Origin: Hydractinia symbiolongicarpus
Lineage: Eukaryota > Cnidaria > Hydrozoa > Anthoathecata > Hydractiniidae
Direction of reading: 5' to 3'
Assembly (NCBI RefSeq): GCF_029227915.1
Contig: NC_079877.1
Span: forward strand, 2,046,001-2,110,000
Length of the DNA stretch: 64,000 nucleotides
In this document: positions 39,501-53,109 of the stretch, piece after piece
Layout: each line of letters opens with the position of its first letter
How positions within the stretch are numbered: the stretch's first letter is position 1
Program-made: the position numbers and the translations under genes
Notes under the pieces: generated by a model
The model's database searches: none
Told to the model about the DNA's origin: nothing
The model's input: only the letters and a program-made list of their open reading frames with translations

Positions 39501-39938
39501 AGTTGTATCGCTTTCAACAGTGAAACGATTGACTGTGGGACTTAATTGAGCTGATTTTGGACTTTGACCTTATAAATGTGATAAATGAGTCATTTTGACT
39601 ACAAGACATGATATTCTTCTTAATTTGACATGATTGCTGGAACTCAGCGATTACGCTGGGCAGTGTGGTAGCGCTTTGTTAAAAAGTTAAGATCAATAAG
39701 TCATTTATTACTGTGGAAACAATCCTAGCCGTTATCGCGCGCTGAAGAAGTAGAGACAGTTTCAAAAACTACATCTCATTGACTTTCTAACGGTGTCAAT
39801 CCGTTTGAGTTACAATGGTTGCGTCACATATTCGTACCAACATGTATTTAGTGATTTCCTTCCGATATTACTAAGTTGTATCGCTTTTAACAGTTAAACG
39901 ATTGACCGTGGGACTTAATTGAACTGATTTTGGACTTT
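36590..39938. repeat. Nonamer HOR, 3,349 bp, copy 2, with nested trimer duplication
   Basis: Landmarks are 36748, 37119, 37491, 37864, 38235, 38607, 38980, 39351 and 39724, all at exactly +3,349 from copy 1. The nested 1,116 bp trimer is again present twice (37119-37864 and 38235-38980). Here the switch between trimer copies lies near 37985 (gcgaaagtattcgg replacing gtgatttttttccg), about 100 bp earlier in the monomer than in copy 1. Confidence 0.92.
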
Positions 39939-42900
39939 GACCTTATAAATGTTATAAGTGAGACATATGGACTCCAAGAAATAACATTCTTCTTAATTTG
40001 ACATGATTGCTGGAACTCAGCGATTACACTGGGCGCTGTGGTAGCGCTTTATTTAAAAATTAAGATAAATAAGTCTTTTTTTACTGTGGGACCATTCCTT
40101 GCCGTTATCGCGCGCTGAAGAAATAGAGACAGTTTCAAAAACAACATTTCATTGACTTTCTAACGGTGTCAATCTGTTTGAGTTACAACAGTTGCGTCAC
40201 ATATTCGTACCAAAATGTATTTAGTGATTTTCTTCGGATATTACTATGTTGTATCGCTTTTAACAGTGAAACAATTGACTGTGGGAATTATTTCAACTGA
40301 TTCAGGACTGTGACCTCATAAGTGTGATAAATGAGACAATTGGACTCCAAGAAAGAACATTCTTCTCAATTTGACATGATTGTCGAAACTAAGCGATTAC
40401 ACTGGACCCTGTGGTAGCGATTCATTTAAAAATTTAGATAAATAAGTCATTTTTACTGTGGGACCAATCCTAGCTGTTAGCGCGCGCTGAAAATATAGAG
40501 ACAGTTTTAAAGGCTCCATTTCATTGATTTCTTGGCGGTATAATTCCGTTTGAGTTACAACGGTTGCGTCACATATTCGTACCAACATGTATTTAGCGAA
40601 AGTATTCGGATATTACTAGGTTGCATCGCTTCTAACAGTGAAACGATTGACTGTGGGACTTAATTGAACTAACTTTGGACTGTGACCTCATAAGTGTGAT
40701 AAATGAGACAATTGGACTACAAGAAAGAACATTCTTCTTAGTTTGACATGATTGCCGGAACTCAGCGATTACACTGGACCCAGTGGTAGCGAATCATTTA
40801 AAAATTTAGATAAATCAGTCATTTTTTACTGTGGGACCAATCGTAGCCGTTATCGCGCGCTGAAGAAATAGAGACAGTTTCTAAAACTAAATTTCATTGA
40901 TTTTCTAACGGAGTCAATCCGTTTGAGTTACAACGGTTGCGTCACATATTCGTACCAACATGTATTTAGTGATTTTTTTCCGATATTACTAAGTTGTATC
41001 GCTTTCAACAGTGAAACGATTGACTGTGGGTCTTAATTGAACTGATTTTGGACTTTGACCTCATAAGTGTGATAAATGAGACAATTGGACTACAAGAAAG
41101 AACATTCTTCTTAGTTTGACATGATTGCCGGAACTCAGCGATTACACTGGACCCAGTGGTAGCGAATCATTTAAAAATTTAGATAAATCAGTCATTTTTT
41201 ACTGTGGGACCAATCGTAGCCGTTATCGCGCGCTGAAGAAATAGAGACAGTTTCTAAAACTAAATTTCATTGATTTTCTAACGGAGTCAATCCGTTTGAG
41301 TTACAACGGTTGCGTCACATATTCGTACCAACATGTATTTAGTGATTTTTTTCCGATATTACTAAGTTGTATCGCTTTCAACAGTGAAACGATTGACTGT
41401 GGGTCTTAATTGAACTGATTTTGGACTTTGACCTCATAAGTGTGATAAATGAGACAATTGGACTCCAAGAAAGAACGTTCTTCTTAATTTGATATGATTC
41501 CTGGAATTCAGCGGTTACATTAGGCTCTGCGGTAGCGCTTTATTTAAAAATTTAGATAAATAAGATTTTCCTACTGTGGGACCAATCCTGGCCGTTAGCA
41601 CGCGCTGAAGAAATAAAGACATTCTCAAAAACTACATTTCATTGATTTCTTGGCGGTATAATTCCGTTTGAGTTACAACGGTTGCGTCACATATTCGTAC
41701 CAACATGTATTTAGCGATATTTTTCTGATATTACTAGGTTGCATCGCTTCTAACAGTGAAACGATTGACTGTGGAACTTAATTGAACTAACTTTGGTCTG
41801 TGACTTCATAAGTGTGATAAATGAGACAATTAAACTCCAAGAAAGAACATTCTTCTTAATTTGACATGATTGCCGGAACTCAGCGATTACACTGGACCCA
41901 GTGGTAGCGATTCATTTAAAAATTTAGATAAATAAGTCATTTTTTACTGTGGGACCAATCCTAGCCGTTATCGCACGCTGAAGAAGTAGAGACAGCTTCA
42001 AAAAGTACATTTCATTGACTTTCTAACGGTATCAATCCGTTTGAGTTGCAGCGGTTGGGTCACATATTCGTACCAACATGTATTTTGCGAAATTTTTCGG
42101 ATATTACTAGGTTGCATCGTTCTAACAGTGAAACGATTGACCGTGGGACTTAATTGAACTAACTTTGGACTTTGACCTCATAAGTGTGATAAATGAGACA
42201 ATTGGACTCCGAGAAAGAACATTCTTCTTAATTTGACATGATTGCCGGAACTCAGCAATTACACTGGACCCTGTGGTAGCGATTCATTAAAAAATTTAAA
42301 TAAATAAGTCATTTTTACTGTGGGACCAATCCTAGCCGTTAGCACGCGCTGAAGATATTGAGACAGTTTCAAAAACTCCATTTCATTGACTTTCTAACGG
42401 TGTCAATCCGTTTGAGTTACAACGGTTGCGTCACACATTCGTACCAACATGTATTTAGTGATATTTTTCCGTCATTACTAAGTTGTATCGCTTTCAACAG
42501 TGAAGCGATTGACTGTGGGACTTAATTGAACTAACTTTGGACTGTGACCTCATAAGTGTGATAAATGAGACAATTGGACTCCAAGAAAGAACATTCTCCT
42601 TAATTTGACATGATTGCCGGAACTTAGCGATTACACTGGACCCTGCGGTAGCGATTCATTTAAAAATTTAGATAAACAAGTCATTTTTACTGTGGGACCA
42701 ATCCTAGCCGTTCGCGCGCGCTGAAGATATAGAGACAGTTTCAAAAGCTCCATTTCATTGATTTCTTGGCGGTATAATTCTGTTTGAGTTACAACGGCTG
42801 CGTCACATATTCGTACCAAAATGTATTTAGTGATATTTTTCCGATATTACTAAGTTGTATCGCTTTCAAATGTGAAACGATTGAATGTGGGACTTAATTG

Positions 42901-44264
42901 AACTAACTTTGGACTGTGACCTCATAAGTGTGATAAATGAGACAATTGGACTCCAAGAAAGAACATTCTTCTTAATTTGACATGATTGTCGAAACTAAGC
43001 GATTACACTGGACCCTGTGGTAGCAATTCATTTAAAAATTTAGATAAATAAGTCATTTTTACTGTGGGACCAATCCTAGCCGTTAGCGCGCGCTGAAAAT
43101 ATAGAGACAGTTTCAAAGGCTCCATTTCATTGATTTCTTGGCTGTATAATTCCGTTTGAGTTACAACGGTTGCGTCACATATTCGTACCAACATGTATTT
43201 AGCGAAAGTATTCGGATATTACTAGGTTGCATCGCTTCTAACAGTGAAACGATTGACTGTGGGACTTAATTGAACTAACTTTGGACTGTGACCTCATAAG
43301 TGTGATAAATGAGACAATTGGACTACAAGAAAGAACATTCTTCTTAGTTTGACATGATTGCCGGAACTCAGCGATTACACTGGACCCAGTGGTAGCGATT
43401 CATTTAAAAATTTAGATAAATCAGTCATTTTTTACTGTGGGACCAATCCTAGCCGTTATCGCACGCTGAAGAAGTAGAGACAGCTTCAAAAAGTACATTT
43501 CATTGACTTTCTAACGGTATCAATCCGTTTGAGTTGCAGCGGTTGGGTCACATATTCGTACCAACATGTATTTTGCGAAATTTTTCGGATATTACTAGGT
43601 TGCATCGTTCTAACAGTGAAACGATTGACCGTGGGACTTACTTGAACTAACTTTGGACTTTGACCTCATAAGTGTGATAAATGAGACAATTGGACTCCGA
43701 GAAAGAACATTCTTCTTAATTTGACATGATTGCCGGAACTCAGCAATTACACTGGACCCTGTGGTAGCCATTCATTAAAAAATTTAAATAAATAAGTCAT
43801 TTTTACTGTGGGACCAATCCTAGCCGTTAGCACGCGCTGAAGATATTGAGACAGTTTCAAAAACTCCATTTCATTGACTTTCTAACGGTGTCAATCCGTT
43901 TGAGTTACAACGGTTGCGTCACACATTCGTACCAACATGTATTTAGTGATATTTTTCCGTCATTACTAAGTTGTATCGCTTTTAACAGTGAAACGATTGA
44001 CTGTGGGACTTAATTGAACTGATTTAGGACTGTGACCTTATAAATGTGATAAATGAGGGAAAAGGTCTCCAAGGAATAACATTCTTCTTAATTTAACATG
44101 ATTGCTGGAATTCAGCGATTACATTGGGCGTTGTGGTAGTGCTTTATTTAAAAATTAAGATAAATAAGTCTTTTTTTACTGTGGGACCAATCCTAGCCGT
44201 TATCGCGCACTGAAGAAATAAAGACAGTTTCAAAAACCACATTTCATTGATTTTCTAACGGTCT
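39939..44264. repeat. Satellite block with several overlapping duplications
   Basis: Landmarks are 40097, 40469, 40842, 41215, 41587, 41960, 42331, 42703, 43075, 43448, 43819 and 44192. The segment around 40310-40836 recurs at +2,606 (40469 and 43075 share cgaaactaagcgattac and gctgaaaatatagag). The segment at 41960 and 42331 recurs at +1,488 as 43448 and 43819 (private ggtatcaatccgtttgag, gttgcagcggttgggtc). Confidence 0.88.
40684..41429. repeat. Single-monomer tandem duplication, 373 bp, apparently perfect
   Basis: Landmarks 40842 and 41215 are both the private form cgtagccgtt, found nowhere else. The two units also share gcgaatcatttaaa and gataaatcagtc. Reading them against each other I see no difference over 373 bp. 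Upstream flanks differ (actaactttggactgtg versus actgattttggactttg), which places the left breakpoint near 40684. This looks like the most recent event in the window. Confidence 0.9.
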
Positions 44265-45755
44265 CAATCCGTTTGAGTTACAACAGTTGCGTCACATAAT
44301 CCTACAAAAATGTATTTATTGATTTTCTTCGGATATTCCTAAGTTGTATCGCTTTCAACAGTGAAACGATTGACTGTGGGAATTATTTGAACTGATTTAG
44401 GACTGTGACCTTATAAATGTGATAAATGAGGGTAAAGGTCTCCAAGGAATAACATTCTTCTTAATTTAACATGATTGCTGGAATTCAGCGATTACATTAG
44501 GCTCTGTGGTAGCCTTTTTTTAAAAATTTAGATGAATAAGTCATTTTTTACTGTGGGACCAATCCTAGCCGTTCGCGCGCACTGAAGATATAGAGACAGT
44601 TTCAAAACCTCCATTTCATTGATTTCTTGGCGGTATAATTCCGTTTGAGTTACAACGGTTGCGTCACATATTCGTACCAAAATGTATTTAGTGATATTTT
44701 TCCGATATTACTAAGTTGTATCGCTTTCAAATGTGAAACGATTGACTGTGGGACTTAATTGAACTAACTTTGGACTGTAACCTCATAAGTGTGATAAATG
44801 AGACAATTGGACTCCAAGAAAGAACATTCTTCTTAATTTGACATGATTGCCGGAACTAAGCGATTACACTGGACCCTGTGGTAGCGATTCATTTAAAAAT
44901 TTAGATAACTAAGTCATTTTTACTGTGGGACCAATCCTAGCCGTTAGCGCGCGCTGAAGATATAGAGACAGTTTCAAAGGCTCCATTTTATTGGTTTCTT
45001 GGCGGTATAATTCCGTTTGAGTTACAACGGTTGCGTCACAAATTCGTACCAACATGTATTTACCGAAAGTATTCGGATATTACTAGGTTGCATTGCTTTT
45101 AGCTGTGAAACGTTTGACTGTGCGACTTAATTGAACTGATTTTGGACTTTGACCTTATAAATGTTATAAGTGAGACAATTGGACTCCAAGAATTAACATT
45201 CTTCTTAATTTGACATGATTGCTGGAACTCAGCGATTACACAGGGCGTTGTGGTAGTGCTTTATTTAAAAATTAAGATAAATAAGTCTTTTTTTACTGTG
45301 GGACCAATCCTAGCCGTTATCGCGCCCTGAAGAAATAGAGACAGTTTCAAAAACCACATTTCATTGATTTTCTAACGGTCTCAATCCGTTTGAGTTACAA
45401 CAGTTGCGTCACATAATCCTACAAAAATGTATTTATTGATTTTCTTCAGATATTCCTAAGTTGTATCGCTTTTAACAGTGAAACGATTGACTGTGGGAAT
45501 TATTTGAACTGATTTAGGACTGTGACCTTATAAATGTGATAAATGAGGGAAAAGGTCTCCAAGGAATAACATTCTTCTTAATTTAACATGATTGCTGGAA
45601 CTCAGCGATTACACTGGGCGCTGTGGTAAGGCTTTATTTAAAAATTAAGATAAATAAGTCAATTTTTTACTGTGGGACCAATCCTAGCCGTTATCGCGCG
45701 CTGAAGAAATAGAGACAGTTTCTAAAACTAAATTTCATTGATTTTCTAACGGTGT
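44265..45755. repeat. Tetramer HOR, 1,491 bp, copy 1
   Basis: Landmarks are 44564, 44936, 45309 and 45683, each recurring at exactly +1,491. Private markers include cacataatcctacaaaaat, gatttaggactgtgacc, tagataactaagtc, gcattgcttttagctgtg and accgaaagtattcgg. Type order is D, B, A, A. Confidence 0.92.
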
Positions 45756-47260
45756 CAATCCGTTTGAGTTACAACAGTTGCGTCACATAATCCTACAAAA
45801 ATGTATTTATTGATTTTCTTCGGATATTCCTAAGTTGTATCGCTTTCAACAGTGAAACGATTGACTGTGGGAATTATTTGAACTGATTTAGGACTGTGAC
45901 CTTATAAATGTGATAAATGAGGGAAAAGGTCTCCAAGGAATAACATTCTTCTTAATTTAACATGATTGCTGGAATTCAGCGATTACATTAGGCTCTGTGG
46001 TAGCCTTTTTTTAAAAATTTAGATGAATAAGTCATTTTTTACTGTGGGACCAATCCTAGCCGTTCGCGCGCACTGAAGATATAGAGACAGTTTCAAAACC
46101 TCCATTTCATTGATTTCTTGGCGGTATAATTCCGTTTGAGTTACAACGGTTGCGTCACATATTCGTACCAAAATGTATTTAGTGATATTTTTCCGATATT
46201 ACTAAGTTGTATCGCTTTCAAATGTGAAACGATTGACTGTGGGACTTAATTGAACTAACTTTGGACTGTAACCTCATAAGTGTGATAAATGAGACAATTG
46301 GACTCCAAGAAAGAACATTCTTCTTAATTTGACATGATTGCCGGAACTAAGCGATTACACTGGACCCTGTGGTAGCGATTCATTTAAAAATTTAGATAAC
46401 TAAGTCATTTTTACTGTGGGACCAATCCTAGCCGTTAGCGCGCGCTGAAGATATAGAGACAGTTTCAAAGGCTCCATTTTATTGGTTTCTTGGCGGTATA
46501 ATTCCGTTTGAGTTACAACGGTTGCGTCACAAATTCGTACCAACATGTATTTACCGAAAGTATTCGGATATTACTAGGTTGCATTGCTTTTAGCTGTGAA
46601 ACGTTTGACTGTGCGACTTAATTGAACTGATTTTGGACTTTGACCTTATAAATGTTATAAGTGAGACAATTGGACTCCAAGAATTAACATTCTTCTTAAT
46701 TTGACATGATTGCTGGAACTCAGCGATTACACAGGGCGTTGTGGTAGTGCTTTATTTAAAAATTAAGATAAATAAGTCTTTTTTTACTGTGGGACCAATC
46801 CTAGCCGTTATCGCGCCCTGAAGAAATAGAGACAGTTTCAAAAACCACATTTCATTGATTTTCTAACGGTCTCAATCCGTTTGAGTTACAACAGTTGCGT
46901 CACATAATCCTACAAAAATGTATTTATTGATTTTCTTCAGATATTCCTAAGTTGTATCGCTTTTAACAGTGAAACGATTGACTGTGGGAATTATTTGAAC
47001 TGATTTAGGACTGTGACCTTATAAATGTGATAAATGAGGGAAAAGGTCTCCAAGGAATAACATTCTTCTTAATTTAACATGATTGCTGGAACTCAGCGAT
47101 TACACTGGGCGCTGTGGTAAGGCTTTATTTAAAAATTAAGATAAATAAGTCAATTTTTTACTGTGAGACCAATCCTAGCCGTTATCGCGCGCTGAAGAAA
47201 TAGAGACAGTTTCTAAAACTAAATTTCATTGATTTTCTAACGGTGTCAATCCGTTTGAGT
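45756..47260. repeat. Tetramer HOR, 1,491 bp, copy 2
   Basis: Landmarks are 46055, 46427, 46800 and 47174. The copy reads almost base for base like copy 1; one difference is actgtgagacc at about 47160 versus actgtgggacc. Homology ends near 47260, where gagttacatcggttgagtc begins. Confidence 0.92.
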
Positions 47261-48849
47261 TACATCGGTTGAGTCACATATTCGTACCAACATGTATTAA
47301 CGATATTTTTCTGATATTACCAGGTTGCATCGGTTCTAACAGTGAAACGATTGACTGTGGGATTTAATTGAACTAAATTTGGACTGTGACCTCATAAGTG
47401 TGATAAATGAGACAATTGGACTACAAGAAAGAACATTCTTCTTAGTTTGACATGATTGCCGGAACTCAGCGATTACACTGGACCCAGTGGTAGCGATTCA
47501 TTTAAAAATTTAGATAAATTAGTCATTTTTTACTGTGGGACCAATCCTAGCCGTTATCGCACGCTGAAGAAGTAGAGACAGCTTCAAAAAGTACATTTCA
47601 TTGACTTTCTAACGGTATCAATCCGTTTGAGTTGCAGCGGTTGGGTCACATATTCGTACCAACATGTATTTTGCGAAATTTTTCGGATATTACTAGGTTG
47701 CATCGTTCTAACAGTGAAACGATTGACCGTGGGACTTACTTGAACTAACTTTGGACTTTGACATCATAAGTGTGATAAATGAGACAATTGGACTCCGAGA
47801 AAGAACATTATTCTTAATTTGACATGATTGCCGGAACTCAGCAATTACACTGGACCCTGTGGTAGCCATTCATTAAAAAATTTAAATAAATAAGTCATTT
47901 TTACTGTGGGACCAATCCTAGCCGTTAGCACGCGCTGAAGATATTGAGACAGTTTCAAAAACTCCATTTCATTGACTTTCTAACGGTGTCAATCCGTTTG
48001 AGTTACAACGGTTGCGTCACACATTCGTACCAACATGTATTTAGTGATATTTTTCCGTCATTACTAAGTTGTATCGCTTTTAACAGTGAAACGATTGACT
48101 GTGGGACTTAATTGAACTGATTTAGGACTGTGACCTTATAAATGTGATAAATGAGGGAAAAGGTCTCCAAGGAATAACATTCTTCTTAATTTAACATGAT
48201 TGCTGGAATTCAGCGATTACATTGGGCGTTGTGGTAGTGCTTTATTTAAAAATTAAGATAAATAAGTCTTTTTTTACTGTGGGACCAATCCTAGCCGTTA
48301 TCGCGCCCTGAAGAAATAGAGACAGTTTCAAAAACCACATTTCATTGATTTTCTAACGGTCTCAATCCGTTTGAGTTACAACAGTTGCGTCACATAATCC
48401 TACAAAAATGTATTTATTGATTTTCTTCAGATATTCCTAAGTTGTATCGCTTTTAACAGTGAAACGATTGACTGTGGGAATTATTTGAACTGATTTAGGA
48501 CTGTGACCTTATAAATGTGATAAATGAGGGAAAAGGTCTCCAAGGAATAACATTCTTCTTAATTTAACATGATTGCTGGAACTCAGCGATTACACTGGGC
48601 GCTGTGGTAAGGCTTTATTTAAAAATTAAGATAAATAAGTCAATTTTTTACTGTGAGACCAATCCTAGCCGTTATCGCGCGCTGAAGAAATAGAGACAGT
48701 TTCTAAAACTAAATTTCATTGATTTTCTAACGGTGTCAATCCGTTTGAGTTACATCGGTTGAGTCACATATTCGTACCAACATGTATTAACGATATTTTT
48801 CTGATATTACCAGGTTGCATCGGTTCTAACAGTGAAACGATTGACTGTG
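47261..48849. repeat. Satellite block copied from two neighbours
   Basis: Landmarks are 47546, 47917, 48290 and 48664. The first three match 43448, 43819 and 44192 at a constant +4,098. The last two also match 46800 and 47174 at +1,490. The gagttacatcggttgagtc unit appears both at about 47260 and at about 48750. The block is another switch point between templates. Confidence 0.87.
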
Positions 48850-51800
48850 GGATTTAATTGAACTAAATTTGGACTGTGACCTCATAAGTGTGATAAATGA
48901 GACAATTGGACTCCAAGAAAGAACATTCTTCTTAATTTGACATGATTGCTGGAACTCAGCGATTACACTGGGCGCTGTGGTAGCGCTTTATTTAAAAATT
49001 AAGATAAATAAGTCTTTTTATACTGTGGGACCAATCCTAGCCGTTATCGCGCGCTGAAGAAATAGAGACAGTTTCAAAAACCACATTTCATTGACTTTCT
49101 AACGGTGTCAATCCGTTTGAGTTACAACAGTTGCGTCACATTTTCGTACCAAAATGTATTTAGTGATTTTCTTCGGATATTCCTAAGTTGTATCGCTTTT
49201 AACAGTGAAACGATTGACTGTGGGAAATATTTGAACTAATTCAGGACTGTGACCTTATAAATGTGATAAATGAGGCAAAAGGTCTCCAAGGAATAACATT
49301 CTTCTTAATTTGACATGATTGCTGGAATTCAGCGATTACATTAGGCTCTGTGGTAGCCTTTTTTTAAAAATTTAGATAAATAAGTCATTTTTTACTGTGG
49401 GACCAATCCTAGCCGTTAGTTCCCGCTGAAGAAATAGAGACCGCTTCAAAAAGTACATTTCATTGACTTTCTAACGGTGTCAATCCGTTTGAGTTACAAC
49501 GGTTGCGTCACACATTCGTACCAACATGTATTTAGTGATATTTTTCCGATATTACTAAGTTGTATCGCTTTCAACATTGAAACGATTGACTGTGGGACTT
49601 AATTGAACTAACTCTGGACTGTGACCTCATAAGTGTGATAAATGAGACAATTGGACTCCAAGAAAGAACATTCTCCTTAATTTGACATGATTGCCGGAAC
49701 TTAGCGATTACACTGGACCCTGCGGTAGCGATTCATTTAAAAATTTAAATAAACAAGTCGTTTTTACTGTGGGACCAATCCTAGCCGTTCGCGCGCGCTG
49801 AAGATATAGAGACAGTTTCAAAAGCTCCATTTCATTGATTTCTTGGCGGTATAATTCCGTTTGAGTTACAACAGTTGCGTCACATAATACTACAAAAATG
49901 TATTTATTGATTTTCTTCGGATATTCCTAAGTTGTATCGCTTTCAAATGTGAAACGATTGAATGTGGGACTTAATTGAACTAACTTTGGACTGTGACGTC
50001 ATAAGTGTGATAAATGAGACAATTGCACTCCAAGAAAGAACATTCTTCTTAATTTGTTATGATTGCCGGAACTAAGCGATTACACTGGACCCTGTGGTAG
50101 CGATTCATTTAAAAATTTAGATAAATAAGTCATTTTTACTGTGGGACCAATCCTAGCCGTTATCGCGCACTGAAGAAATAGAGACAGTTTCAAAAACCAC
50201 ATTTCATTGATTTTCTAACGGTCTCAATCCGTTTGAGTTACAACAGTTGCGTCACATATTACTACAAAAATGTATTTATTGATTTTCTTCGGATATTCCT
50301 AAGTTGTATCGCTTTTAACAGTGAAACGATTGACTGTGGGACTTAATTGAACTAACTTTGGACAGTGACCTCATAAGTGTGATAAATGAGACAATTGGTC
50401 TCCAAGGAATAACATTCGTCTTAATTTGACATGATTGCTGGAATTCAGCGGTTACATTAGTCTCTGCGGTAGCGCTTTATTTAAATATTTAGATAAATAA
50501 GATTTTCTTACTGTGGGACCAATCCTGGCCGTTAGCACGCGCTGAAGAAATAAAGACATTCCCAAAAACTACATTTCATTGACTTTCTAACGGTGTCAAT
50601 CCGTTGGAGTTACAACGGTTGGGTCACATATTCGTACCAACATGTATTAATGATGTTTTTCTGATATTACTAGGTTGCATCGGTTCTAACAGTGAAACGA
50701 TTGACTGTGGGATTTAATTGAACTAACTTTGGACTTTGACCTCATAAGTGTGATAAATGAGACAATTGGACTCCAAGAAAGAACATTCTTCTTAATTTGA
50801 CATGATTGCCGGAACTCAGCGATTACACTGGACCCTGTGGTAGCGATCCATTTAAAAATTTAGATAAATAAGTCATTTTTTTCTGTGGGACCAATCCTAG
50901 CCGTTATCGCGCACTGAAGAAATAGAGACAGTTTCAAAAACCACATTTCATTGATTTTCTAACGGTGTCAATCCGTTTGAGTTACAACGGTTGTGTCACA
51001 TATTCGTACCAACATGTATTTAGTGATTTTTTTCCGATATTACTAAGTTGCATCGCTCTCAACAGTGAAACGATTGACTGTGGGACTTAATTGAACTGAT
51101 TTTGGACTTTGACCTTATAAATGTTATAAATGAGCCGTTTTGACTACAAGAAGTAACATTCTTCTTAATTTGACATGATTGCTGGAACTCAGTGATTACA
51201 CTGGACCCTGTGGTAGCGATTCATTTAAAAATTTAGATAAATAAGTCATTTTTACTGTGGGACCAATCCTAGCCGTTAGTTCGCGCTGAAAAAATAAAGA
51301 CATTCTCAAAAACTACATTTCATTGATTTCTTTGCGGTATAATTCCGTTTGATATAAACGGTTGCGTCACATATTCGTACCAACATGTATTTAGCGAAAG
51401 TATTCTGATATTACTATGTTGCATCGCTTTTAACTGTGAAACGTTTGACTGTGCGACTTAATTGAACTGATTTTGGACTTTGACCTCATAAGTGTGCTAA
51501 ATGAGACAATTGAACTCCAAGAAAGAACATTCTTCGTAATTTGACATGATTGCTGGAACTCAGCGATTACACTGGACCCTGTGGTAGCGATTCATTTAAA
51601 AACTTAGATAAATAAGTCATTTTTACTGTGGGACCAATCCTAGCCGTTAGCACGCGCTGAAGATATAGAGACAGTTTCAAAAACTCCATTTCATTGACTT
51701 TGTAACGGTGTCAATCCGTTTGAGTTACAACGGTTGCGTCACACATTCGTACCAACATGTATTTAGTGATTTTTTTCCAATATTACTAAGTTGCATCGCT

Positions 51801-53109
51801 TTCAACAGTGAAACGATTGACTGCGGGACTTAATTGACCTGATTTTGGACTTTCACCTTATAAATGTAATAAATGAGCCATTTTGACTAAAACAAAAAAC
51901 ATTCTTCTTAATTTGACATGATTGCTGGAACTCAGCGATTACACTGGGCGCTGTGGTAGCGCTTTATATAAAAATTAAGATAAATAAGTCTTTTTTTACT
52001 GTGGGACCAATCCTAGCCGTTATCGCGCACTGAAGAAATAGAGACAGTTTCAAAAACCACATTTCATTGACTTTCTAACGGTGTCAATCCGTTTGAATTA
52101 CAACAGTTGCGTCACATATTAGTACCAAAATGTATTTAGTGATTTTCTTCGGATATTCCTAAGTTGTATCGCTTTTAACAGTGAAACGATTGACTGTGGG
52201 AATTATTTGAACTGATTAAGGACTGTGACCTTATAAATGTGATAAATGAGGCAAAAGGTCTCCAAGGAATAACATTCTTCTTAATTTGACATGATTGCTG
52301 GAATTCAGCGATTACATTAGGCTCTGTGGTAGCCTTTTTTAAAAAATTTAGATAAATAAGTCATTTTTTTCTGTGGGACCAATCCAAGTGTTAGTTCGCG
52401 CTGAAGAAATAGAAACAGCTTCAAAAAGTACATTTCATTGACTTTCTAACTGTGTCAATCCGTTTGATTTAGAACGGTTGCGTTACATTTTCGTACCAAC
52501 ATGTATTTAGTGATTTTTTTCCGATATTACTAAGTTGCATCGCTCTCAACAGTGAAACGATTGACTGTGGGACTTAATTGAACTGATTTTGGACTTTGAC
52601 CTTATAAATGTGATAAATGAGCCATTTTGACTACAAGAAGTAACATTCTCCTTAATTTGACATGATTGCTGGAACTCAGTGATTACACTGGGCGCTGCGG
52701 TAGCGCTTTATTTAAAAATTAAGATAAATAAGTCATTCTTTACTGTGGGACCAATCCTAGCCGTTAGTTCGCGCTGAAAAATAAAGACATTCTCAAAAAC
52801 TACATTTCATTGATTTCTTGGCGGTATAATTCCGTTTGAGTTACAACGGTTGCGTCACATATTCGTACCAACATGTATTTAGCGAAAGTATTCTGATATT
52901 ACTATGTTGCATCGCTTTTAACTGTGAAACGTTTGACTGTGCGACTTAATTGAACTGATTTTGGACTTTGACCTTATAAATGTGATAAATGAGTCATTTT
53001 GACTACAAGAAATGATATTCTTCGTAATTTGACATGATTGCTGGAACTCAGCGATTACATTATGCTCTGTGGTAGCCCTTTTTTAAAAATTTAGATAAAT
53101 AAGTCATTT
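48850..53109. repeat. Satellite block, mixed monomers, weak higher-order order
   Basis: Landmarks are 49036, 49408, 49780, 50152, 50524, 50896, 51268, 51639, 52012, 52384 and 52756. Types A, B, C and D alternate irregularly. Unit 50524 (C, with tcttactgtgggacc and acattcccaaaaac) recurs at 53499 and 54615. Landmark 52384 is the variant ccaagtgtta, which recurs at 53871 and 54987. No gene-like or foreign sequence. Confidence 0.88.
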
